Assembly: GCA_013368445.1 (NCBI GenBank)
Contig: JAACJO010000008.1
Location: 186,001-250,000, forward strand
Length of the DNA: 64,000 nucleotides
Direction of reading: 5' to 3'
From: Leucocoprinus leucothites
Lineage: Eukaryota; Basidiomycota; Agaricomycetes; Agaricales; Agaricaceae
Shown: positions 47,118 to 57,320 of the stretch, piece after piece
Layout: the number at the start of each line of letters is the position of its first letter
Numbering within the stretch: position 1 is the first letter of the stretch
The notes under the pieces: model-generated
The model's input: only the letters and a program-made list of their open reading frames with translations
Told to the model about the DNA's origin: nothing
Databases searched by the model: none
Program-made: the position numbers and the translations under genes

Positions 47118-49394
47118 ATGTCTTCCTTGCAACCTTGGATTCAGGAGTATGTCATCGGCATTGCTGAACAGTTTGGTGTCGACTACTTCAACGCTCCTCT
47201 ACATGCAAAACCAAAGTCTGTGCAGATAATTGAGGTGCTCATCCTTGCTGCCCCTATCGGTTCTTGCCTTAACGATCCTGCTAGTTTCTGCACCATGGCG
47301 CCGAAGGGCAGGAGAGCTATGTGTGGGCTCGAATCTCGGATTCTTCTCGATACATGACTGCAAGATTCTCGTCAGAAGCGGCTAAGGAGTTTAAACTGTG
47401 AGATCGGTACTTCGTCTTCGCCTCATATGAGGATGCTCATGAGCCATAGTGTGTTGGGAAAACGACTGACGGAATACCGGACTGGAATCATTCGTATAAA
47501 AGATTTCAAGCCTTTCTTTGGGCGTATTCCGATAGGTGGAAAGCAAATGACGAAAAAAGACACGTTGGTTCTTGAGTGTAGGAGCGCGAACCCCCGCGGA
47601 AGCTTTGGCGAAAAGCGCGTAGGTAATCCCTTGGATGTTACGATGCATCCAGACATCAAATTATGGATTGAAGGAATTAACCGTGGAGGAGGTGAAGGGT
47701 AAGTGCTAGACCGTCAAATGCACTTGTTACGACTCATGTCATTTTGTTTGGTGTAGTAATGTTCTTAAGCAACGACGCATCGAACGGGAACAGAACGAAC
47801 CCGAAAAACAAGTTGACGACAAGGCCATGGTACAACACTTGGAACAACAAAAGTTGGGCGTAGTTGCACGCAAGTCAACTGCACGGATATCTCGGGCCAG
47901 TACTGCTAAGACAGCTCTGGTGAATGAACCAAAAGCCAAGTATAAACCTTGGAAACCAGTACGTTGTTTTCCCCCGCGATGCTCTTTGTTGTATCTGAAT
48001 TGAGGTAATTCAGCGGATCCCTGCACTATTCGGAATTCCACCCGAAATTATCGCTGCATTGAGAGCCCTGCCAAGTAAGTTCGAATAACCCTGAAGGCTC
48101 GGCTACGTTCAAGGATTTAATTATTATCAAGTTGAAGGAGAGGAGACCGAATCATTGCCACCAAAACGCCAAGATAGTGTCAACGACGACGAGAGCCCTC
48201 GTAAGAGACGTCGGATTGACGACGATGGTACGTAAACGATCTCGGCTCAAGCTTTGACAAGAGGTTCTAACCTACTGAAAAGCGAATGAAAAATTAGATG
48301 ACATGGACATTGACGACGAAGATGATGACGGACGATCGTCTCAGCCACTGTCGGGTTGGTCGGCCTCTGAACATGAAGACGATAACGAAGACGACGAGCA
48401 ATCGATACAAGGAGAACAACCTCCAGATTCGCCCCAGGTTCCCGCCAATCTTCCCACAGGCTCACAGCAAATGAATTCAGTACCTATGCAAGAACATTCA
48501 CCCCTTCCAGCTTCTCACAAGAGTCCTCCATCCTCCCTACCACCCATTTCTTCCTACGCCAAGATGGAAGCTCCGCTATCTTCTTCTATGCCAGCACCAA
48601 AGTACTCTCCTTCTCAGGATCCACGGTTGCGTGTGATGAGAAGGGTTCCTCCTCCAAAGCAACCGCAAGAATTGACACAAGCATCTGGGCAAAAAGAGCG
48701 AGTATTGGCCCCCGCTTCGGATACATCAATGTCGCAATCGCAATCACAATCACAATCTCAGCGACGTCGGGATGTCAATAAACCTGGGAGTTCCCCGATG
48801 CGAGGACCGGCGGAAGAGGATATGAGATTACTTGTACAGGTGAAAGAAACAGTCAAACGAGATGTGCCCTTGCAAGTCGCCCGCAAATCATCGTTGCAAA
48901 GTCCATCAAAACAAGATATCATGATCAATGACCAACAACAGCACAAAGAACAATCACATGGAAAGCTGAATCCGGAGGCCAAGAACATAGATAGAATGAG
49001 TGACGACGACCGCGAGACCAATCAGCAATTTTTTGGCGATTCCAGAAAAGTGGAGGAGAGGGAGAGTTCAGCGAAGATGGAAAAGCTTCGGAGTGACAAC
49101 TGGGAGCTTCCACCGAGTAAGATGGGCGATAATAATAGCACCCGCGCTAAACCAAATGGTCTCCAACCCGTTTCAACCTCAAACACTGCGTTATCAAAAA
49201 TGGCAACTCCGGTTCAGCACGACCCGGGAACATGGAGCAAACCGAGTTTCATGAAGCCACAGAAAACAGCAGTCAGACAAGGGCCCAAACTTGGGGGGTT
49301 TGCCGCACAACTGACTGGGATGAAGAAAAGTGAGGCAGGAACATTGGCGTGGTTGAGCTGGAAAGAGCTGGGACGTATACTAGAAGAAAGTTGA
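47118..49394 (+). CDS. Shelterin TPP1/Tpz1-like telomere protein (OB fold) candidate
   Basis: Exons 47118-47234, 47285-47397, 47450-47698, 47757-47958, 48014-48074, 48132-48227 and 48298-49394; 644 aa. The N-terminal 160 residues read as a TPP1/Est3-type OB fold: SLQPWIQEYVIGIAEQF with VQIIEV, then ESYVWARISDSSRYMTARF, SSEAAKEFK, and IRIKDFKPFFGRIP. TPP1 starts the same way (LRPWI...QLLEV) and recruits telomerase while bridging POT1 to the rest of shelterin. The rest is low complexity: acidic stretches, SQSQSQSQSQ, basic patches, and a final KLGGFAAQLTGMKK segment that may be a binding motif. The OB-fold reading is by eye; the family diverges fast, so other OB-fold proteins remain possible. 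Confidence 0.65.
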
Positions 49395-49716
49395 TTGACC
49401 TCGTGCACAGCGATTTGTTGATAGAAGCAGGGATACAATGATGATAGAGTGGATAATCATGTCGTTGATGGGATTAGTGTGACAGATTCCGGTGACTGTG
49501 ACTCATCGGGTTGATTGTGATCGTGGGAACTGTGCAGGAAAGAGTGTTTTCTCTTTCCAATGCTCTTCTCCCTTTCATTGCTTTCCTGACTCTGCTTTTT
49601 CACCGTCCACGCCTGCAACACTGTCGACATTTTACCCTCACTCAAACCCGCTTCCTGCCTGGGGTACGGCCTCTGTCCGCGTATCGCCCTCCTGGAGGGA
49701 CTCTCTTGTCCTCATC
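49395..49716. other. Spacer upstream of the coiled-coil membrane protein gene
   Basis: 322 bp, CT-rich near its right end, which fits a fungal promoter and 5' leader. No other feature seen. Confidence 0.45.
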
Positions 49717-52551
49717 ATGTCCATCTCCTTTGCTGGCCTCAGCATAGTATCACTCCAGAACCCCTTCACGGAGCTTGCTAGCCTCCTCGTAGGCAAGGGT
49801 GACATCAGGTCTATGCTCTGTCTCCTCGTCTTTACCATAGTCTCGCTTGTCCTCGGTTAGCCTTTCTTTCCCTGCTCCTCTTTTTCAGCGCTATTGATAC
49901 ACGCTTCCTTGCGATTCTTTTCCCTTCTGCCTTTTTCGCGACCTTATCCGCAGCTTATCTCACTAACCCATCGGAAAGCACTTTTCGTGCCTATCTCACC
50001 GAACAGTCGTTCCGCCAGTATCTTAGTCGTCTCGATGAGAATTGCGACGATGCTGCCACCAAGCTCCGGGAAGGTGCCTCACGGATGGCCTCATCTAGAG
50101 GCACCAATCCCGTTACCAGTCACATATTGCCCATTGACGGAACCTCCCCCTTTCATTTCGCTAATCGTGCATCCGTTTCACTCCGGACTCCCAAGCATGT
50201 CTTTCATAGTTTTGGTATATTCACCGTAGCAGCAATGATCCCCCTTCCAAAACCATCCATGCATGACGACCGCAACCGTTTAATGATCTCAGACTCTTGG
50301 TATATTGGTGCTTTCGGTAAATGGTGGAGGGGTGGCATTTTGGAAACCTGGTATCAGGATGTCATTTCAAGATCGAAGGATGAGGAAAGTTGGAGTTCGG
50401 GCATTCTCAGTATGAAAAGTCTCGATATGCTTCAAGATTTCGCTGGTACGATCCTCTGCGCCGTCCCATACCGGTCACATCTGACTCATTTAATCAGGCC
50501 CTGTTGCAAAGTTGGGCCTATCTGGAAACTTCGCCAATGGTTCGCCGCCCAAGCTGCGTAACCGTGAGCGCCCGACGGTCAGGAATGCAGCTGTTGCGCC
50601 CCGTAATTCGTCTCCACCTCCATTACCCAAGTCTGCCTCGTTACCCCTTCATACGACTCGCGTCTTGCCAACAGCTTCTGAACGGCCATTGACGGCGATC
50701 TCCCATCCACTGCCAGCTCAACCACAACAGCAGAACAATGCTACTGAGCCCAAAGCTGTTGTCGGAACATCCATACCATCTCGATCACCTTCAACACTGT
50801 TTGATCAATCACCACGAATTGCACAGCTGCTCGAACAAATCAGCACTTCAAAGTCATCCCTTGTTGATCTCCGCGCACAGCTTCTTGATTACCAGACATC
50901 TGCATCTCAAACTCATGCTTTGCTTCAGGAAGAAGTTAACTCTCACCGTGAACGCAAACGCATTGAAGATGCTGGAAAACTCGGTACAAAGTCACGAATG
51001 AGGGCGCTTGAGGATTCGAAACGATCTGCTGAGTCTGTGAAGCGGGACGCCGACAAGCGCCTGAAATCTGCTCAGGCTGCTCATGATCATGCAACTCAGC
51101 GTATCCAATCACTCGACAAGGAAACGGTGGCTCTTCAGGAACAAACTGTTGCTGATGAAGAGATGGTGCGAAAAGGCGTCGAAGAAGTCTCTTCTGCAGA
51201 GCGTGAAATCGTAGAAGAACTCGAGCTCAAGAAGCAAGAAATCAAGGACGCCGAGGACATTGTCACAGCTCTCAACCAACGAGCACGAGAACTGGAGGAC
51301 GAACTCGAAGAAGAACGCGAGAAGCTGAGAAACAAGAAACATTCGATTGAGACTCGAAAGGCGAAACGATCACAAGCTCAAGCTCGCATTTCCTCATGGT
51401 CACCTTCCCAGAATGGTTTCATGGATTCGGGAAATGGATCGTTAGAGTTAAATGGCCAGCCACAGTTCGACGGATTTGCCCCGTACCGGCATTCTCATCT
51501 GACGGTCAATACGCTTTCGGCTTTCGACCCGACCTCCTTTCCCGTCGAGGAATCAGCAATGGCACGACCCTCCTACGATGGCTACGCGCACTCTGTTCAC
51601 GGTCTTAACGGCTTTGCCGACGAAGTCTCCAGGTCATTCGGATTATCAGTCGCTTCGCCTACCGGACAATCGCTCATACCTTCCGGGTTGATAACGTCGC
51701 TTGACGGTCCCGAGAGTATCGCGACTTCGAGGTCATTCCAGTCGGACACTGACCCATATGTGGAAAAAGAATGGCGCAGCAAACATAACCCGGGTCACGA
51801 GGGCCTTGAGGTGTCCAGGACTTATGATCCTTTCTATGCTTCGCCCGTTTCGCTTACGAACCCATCATTCCCTTCTTCGAAACGGAGTTCGTTGGACGGA
51901 CACGGTTATACTTACAGCAACGAGTCGACGGAGGATATGGAGTTCGGTCGACGGGGACCATGGTCAACGGGGAGTCACGGTGACGACTCGCTGAATTCGC
52001 ATTCGTCGGATGGGGATTCACTGGAGGGAAGTGTCAATGCACAGCGCAAGGCAAGCGCGTGCCGATGGTTCCCCACGTTACCAAAGGACAAGTCCAGGAA
52101 AGGGCTCAACCCTGACGCGAAGGAATTCAATATGTTGTCGTCGAAAGGTCCGACCCATCATAGCGTGCCATCCTTTGACAATCTAAACCCTACGGGACTC
52201 GGATCTTCGATGTTGCCTTCGTCATCCACATCGGCGACGGCGACGGCAAGGACGAGCGATTCGCTATTCTTGCGTGCATTTGCCCCTTCGCCTGCAGAGC
52301 GTGAGGCATTGCAACGTGCACTTGGTGGGGCGAACACGAGTTTTGAGCGCCTTCCTAGCTTAAGCGATGTCGGAAGCATCCCTTCGTCGCCTTCCCATAT
52401 CCATGCCTTGCCTCATGCCCCGACCACGCAAGCGAACAAGCTGCAACTGCCCTCTTGGCTTTCTGCGTTCCCACGTGGACGCAAGACGCAGTTTAGCCCT
52501 TGGGGTGATGAAGAACTGTCCAGCAGCAACAGCAGCAGCAGCAAGCCTTGA
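49717..52551 (+). CDS. Uncharacterised membrane-anchored coiled-coil protein
   Basis: Exons 49717-49808, 49889-50445 and 50498-52551; 900 aa. After about 30 residues comes a hydrophobic segment (RFLAILFPSAFFATLSAAYL), then a well-structured block with HFANRASVSLRTPKHVFHS, FGIFTVAAMIPLP and SWYIGAFGKWWRGGILETWY. A proline-rich linker leads to a long coiled coil (about 320-510; KRIEDAGKL, EEVSSAEREIVEELELKKQE, ELEDELEEEREKLRNKKHS), followed by a Ser-rich, Tyr-dotted tail. I recall similar proteins in other Agaricomycetes but no function. The first junction is uncertain: it needs an 80-bp intron, longer than its neighbours, and skips a hydrophobic frame that ends at 49860. Confidence 0.7.
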
Positions 52552-53213
52552 GGAGAGTTTTCGTGAATTTGAAAAAAGTTGTGATTCCTTGTTTTTCTCG
52601 TTCTTTGATTTTGAAATTGTTCCTTATTGTGCTGCAACAGCGTCTGTTTGCTTGCATAGGTGAAAATTGTAGGGGCCATCCATATTTGCTTGGTAGTTCA
52701 TACGTTCACAGTTTAAAGCTTGTACATCAGAGCATATTAACGACTCATGAAATGAAATCTGCCGTGTGGCTGATAGAACAACGTGTATCTGTGTTTTTAT
52801 TGGACGTATCATATCATCAAAGTCGTAAATAATGTACTTGGAGAGGGTTTTCTGCTGGGTACTTCACAATAGCAGGGTGATAGTTAAGTTTATCCGCTCT
52901 AGTCAAACCATAAACCCGGGGAGAAAGGAAAACCGACTAAGGCAAGCTGGATCGAGAAGAGGTATAATGCGAATACAGCTTGCGAGAGAGGGAGAGAGAG
53001 AGATTGAAAGGAACGAGCGATGTAGTTGGAATGTCCATTACAAGTTGTGTGCAACACATGAGAGGACGACTATTCAGGCGGGTGATCGGACGAGAAAGCG
53101 GAGGGAGATGGAGCTTGCGGTGGGTATCAAAACTTGGATGCGCGACGAAAAAAAGGGTAAGAGGTGACAACGCAAAAAAGGACAAGACTGGAACGAAGAG
53201 AAAAATGGTATGA
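52552..53213. other. Convergent 3' spacer
   Basis: 662 bp between the stops of two convergent genes. It holds purine-rich and GA-repeat stretches near 52980-53010. No gene or RNA is supported. Confidence 0.5.
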
Positions 53214-54594
53214 CTACCGCGCGCCATCTAATACACCTCTTACATCGTCTACGGAACTGAGGTCGGCGAGGAAGGGGACAAGGTCAGTGAGCTCAGTGTC
53301 ATGGGGATCGTTGAACCATGACGAGACTGGTACGGCATTGTTGGGATGGAAAATGTAAGACGCTGGTGAGTTGTCCAGGATTATGGTATCGGTTATGGGA
53401 CGGCCAAGTTGTGAAAGGTCCTGTAAAAGCGAAAAAAAAAAAAACAAGAGTGAGATGGGGAGGGGAAGGAACTGATGGGTTTTCAGCTGACCTTGACGTA
53501 ATTCCCTCGGTGGTTGTAACAGCTCTCTCGGAAAAGTCGGTGAGCAACAACCTTGTGAATGTCGAGCTTGTCAAGAACAGGGTCGGCGTACTTGAAGAAA
53601 AAGGTTAGCGTGCTGAGGTAGAGGGGAGAATAAGCGGAAATAATACCTTGCTCAGGCTGGCGGTAAAGACGACGACTTCATAGATCTCGCCCATCTTTTT
53701 TAGAAAGTTGTCGACACCAGGGCGTTTGATGACATAGACATTGTGCCAGTGGTACTCGATTTCGACGGGAACGACATAGTCGGCTTGTTGTATTGACTGG
53801 GAAAAAAATTTGCATTGAGGGAACGGCTTGGGGAGGGAGGAGAACAACAAACCTTAAAACTGCTGTGGACAAGGGTTTCGTCAAGATCGAGAATGAGGCA
53901 TTTTCGGCCGGTGTGCTGTGGGGCGATGGGCGGTAATAACGGTCTGGGAACACCGTCCTAGATGTGGTGTGTTAGAGAGGGAAAAGCGGCGAGACAACAT
54001 GCAACTGACAGGTCCTAAGGGAATTCCAGCACCACCGTTGAGAAGAATGAGTTCGTCTGGATCGTCGTCGGCAAGGTCGTCAATTTCGTCATCAGTAAAG
54101 TCCGAGTCGTCGCCGCCGTCTGTGCTCGCATTGCTGGGTGCGGTAGAAGCGCTGGAATGCTTCTCGTGAATAGTGCCAGTAGACCCTGGTGGAACGACGG
54201 CACCCGAGGTCATGCCTTCTGTCTCTGCAACGGGAAGAGTCTTTGTGGGAGTGGGAGGGACGATGACATCTGCGCTGGCGGGAGGAATTTCTACTGGAGG
54301 AGGAAGAGGCGCGGGGGAAAGACCTGTCTCGTCGAGCACGGACTCTGCTACATCCTTGGGAGTGGGCAGATCCTGCTGCACCGGTTGGGGCTCTGGAGTG
54401 GGTTCCTTTGGTTTTTCCGATGGTTGTGTGGCAGGTTGCTGTTGCTGTTTGTTGGGCGTATCAAGGTCTACTGGGTGTGCTTTTGAAGAAGAAGTAAGGC
54501 AGGGAACAAGGAGATGTACGAGGCGAGATAGAATGGACTGCTTGTGGGGAGGCGCAGAGGAGCCATTTTGAAGAGACTTTCCATTCGACGACAT
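53214..54594 (-). CDS. Psr/SCP-type HAD protein phosphatase, paralogue B
   Basis: Minus-strand exons 54010-54594, 53853-53957, 53647-53796, 53492-53590 and 53214-53420; 381 aa. Catalytic [67 protein letters not shown] and the shared end [11 protein letters not shown] show a close relative of the gene at 44984. The last four coding exons have exactly the same lengths in both genes (105, 150, 99, 207 bp). The N-terminal half is Pro/Glu/Ser-rich with [14 protein letters not shown], again with a possible lipid-modified Cys, and acidic [18 protein letters not shown]. It is divergent from the RHAMM-like gene (113 bp). Confidence 0.92.
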
Positions 54595-54659
54595 TCTGGC
54601 AGACAACGACAACCGGTCGCTCGAATAAACCTCTTGGTCACTCCCTCTCCCACGCTCAA

Positions 54660-54665
54660 CACGTG
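54660..54665. promoter_or_regulatory. CACGTG E-box in the phosphatase B/RHAMM-like divergent promoter
   Basis: CACGTG in the 113-bp spacer, 66 bp from the phosphatase B ATG and 43 bp from the ATG of the coiled-coil gene. Phosphatase A also has a CACGTG upstream. Confidence 0.35.
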
Positions 54666-54707
54666 ATCTCGTCGCGTCCTTCGCGTTATCCTCTTCCAAC
54701 TTTCCCA

Positions 54708-57197
54708 ATGTTCCCCAAAGGCCCCCGTTTCGAGCTGCAAAAAGGTCAGCTATGTTGCCTTTACAATGCTCACATCACTCACACGCACCAGTTCCAGATG
54801 TCCCTGCACCAAACGCATACAACCCCTCCACAGAATCCCATCAAGATGCATATAAACGCGGCGCATTCCTCGAGAAAGCAGCCCGCTTCAACAAGCACAA
54901 GGAGGACGACCAACCAGGTCCAGGCGCTCACTCTTCCAAGTCTCTCCCGAGAGAGCAAAAGAGCCTGATGGAGCGCTATAATGTTCTCCAAAAAAAGCTC
55001 GATGACCTCGAACGTGTTCATCTTGAAGGCAAGAAAACTGTATGTTCGTTATTATCCTTGCTAGGCCCTTCCTGACTCCTCCCAGCACCAAGCAGAAACA
55101 GAACGACTCAAATCAGAGCTCTCGCGCTGTCAAAAGACCGTTGCAGAGCAGAATGATCGCATCGACAAGCAAAGGAAACACAACGACGCACTCGAATCCC
55201 GAATACAGGATCTGAAAAAGGCCACCCTCAACGACCAGTCCGAAATCAAGACCCTCAAGGCCAAGCTCAAAACCGCAGAGCACGACAAGACCCAACTTGC
55301 TGGCAAACAGGACGACATCCTGGAGCTGAAGAAAGCCAGCCAGACCGCAGAATCCAAGTATCGCGACGATCTGCGAGAACGCGATAAACGAATAGCCGAC
55401 CTTGAAAAAGACAAGCTACAACTCGCCGGGAAGCAGAACGATATGCTGGGCATCAATAAAGCGAGCCAGGCCACCGAAACTAAACTCCGCGATGACCTGC
55501 GCGAACGTGACAAACGGATAGCTGGTCTCGGAAAATCCCTCGAGGCTGAGATTAAGAAACGCGAGTCTTTACAAGTCAGCATCCATAACCTTAAATCCAA
55601 GGGCGACAAAGAGACACTCACCGCTCGTAATGCTGAAACACAACTCGCCACTGTTGAACGAGAGCTCTCTGATACCCGCGAGTCCTTTGCTCAGGAGCGA
55701 GAAGAGTTTATCGCTCGCCTTGAAAACTGCAAGTCTCTTCTCTCCTATGCTGCAGAACAGTACGGCCAACTTGTTGCCACCACTGTTCCGTCCTCCATCC
55801 ACAACGAACTCAAACAAGTCCACTACGCTACTCAATTCAAGGTCCTGCGTCTTGAACGCAAACTCGGAAACACCGAGGACCAAGTCAAAGAGCTTGCCAA
55901 CCTAATCCGCCAGGTTAACGAACGTAACGACCTCCTCAAATCCCACCTCACCGACGCCAACCACCAACTTGCCATATACGAAAGCATGCTTAGCGACTCT
56001 CCACTCACCAAGTCAACATCTGACGATCCTGTGTGGGAGCCAGTGCGGATCACGGATGATCACGACCTTGTAACCTCCGAGGCCCGTCTTCGTGAACTCT
56101 TAGCCACCTACTACAGTCTCTCCTCACAGCAACTCATACTCGCCTATACCTGCATCGACAAGGACCTCACCCAAGCTACGTCCCTCGCTAAACAGCGCTC
56201 ACAAGATCTCGCGAGCACCCTCGCCTCACATGAAGCCATCGCCGCTAGTCTCGAAGCCGCACACAAAGAACGCTCGTCCCTCTCTGAAGAACTCCTTTCC
56301 CTCAAAGACGCTCACAGCACCCTTCAACGCACCTGTACCTCTCTCGAGAACCAAGTCACCGCTCTTAAGGATGTACAACAGCAAACCATTCGCGACCATC
56401 AAGCAGAGATCAAAAAAGACAAGGACGCCGTACAACGACTCACCAGTGCCGTTCAAAAGAGTAGGATGGCAGAGGACGCTCTCAGAGCCGAGATTGACAG
56501 GTAAGGAAGACATCATGACATTACCATCCCATTGGGGGCTATAGGATGCATGACCAGGGACATGTCGTCAACGGCACCGCATTACGGCTCTCTCATCTCA
56601 GTTCCGTTTATTCCATTTATGTTTTGCTGATTCCCGAATCATTTCAACTTAGACTGTTATCCGAGCTTGCCGACGCGGAACAATATCAAGAAGCCTACAC
56701 CGCCCTATCAGAACAAGTCAATTCCCTCCTAGCCCGAAACCAGCTTGCGGAGGAAGAGGCGGAACGACTTGGGAAATTCAATGTTGAGATTTTGGGACAT
56801 AACAATCCAGCTCAGCGAATCGCCTATGTGGATCGTTTACGACGCGAGCTCGCTGAAGCCAAACATGTCAGTCTCAACTATCATGGTATTTTCCCTTGTC
56901 ATGCTTCTGACGAGTTGTCATATATAGAAAATTATTCTTCTGACGAGAGAACAAGAGAACATTGTTGGATTAAATACGGATCTCCAACACGAGTTGGACA
57001 TGTACAAGTCTGTTGCGGACAAGCAGAGAACACATATCACTCGTGTTCAGCGTGTACCGTTGTCCAACGTCACCCGCAGTCTGAATGCCAGCAGCGCTGG
57101 TATAAATCCAGCTCAACAGAGTCAAAACGCAAATTTCACCAAGTCAATGAAATTAGATCCTATACCAGGAGAGATGACGTTGGACGAGATCATATAG
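54708..57197 (+). CDS. RHAMM (HMMR)-like coiled-coil microtubule/spindle protein
   Basis: Exons 54708-54744, 54792-55039, 55086-56500, 56653-56866 and 56928-57197; 727 aa. The N-terminus has FPKGPRFELQKVPDVPAPNAY and DQPGPGAHSSKS, short PGPG motifs shared with microtubule-lumen and RHAMM-type proteins. Residues about 95-600 are almost all coiled coil, with a partly repeated block (DDLRERDKRIADLEKDK / DDLRERDKRIAGLGKS). Near the end, EILGHNNPAQRIAYVDRLRR matches the conserved RHAMM C-terminal motif, which in animals targets spindle poles. The C-terminus is conserved-looking (IPGEMTLDEII). The intron at 56501-56652 is 152 bp, three times the usual; it could hold an alternative cassette beginning at 56545. 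Confidence 0.75.
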
Positions 57198-57320
57198 TGC
57201 AGTCACGTCGCGATTCTATATACCCCTACTTGTAAACTACTATGTACATATAATGTCCATGCTAAAACCGACAGCAGATGGAATAAGTTTGAAAGCAAAA
57301 ATGTCAGTTAGTTGCAATGA

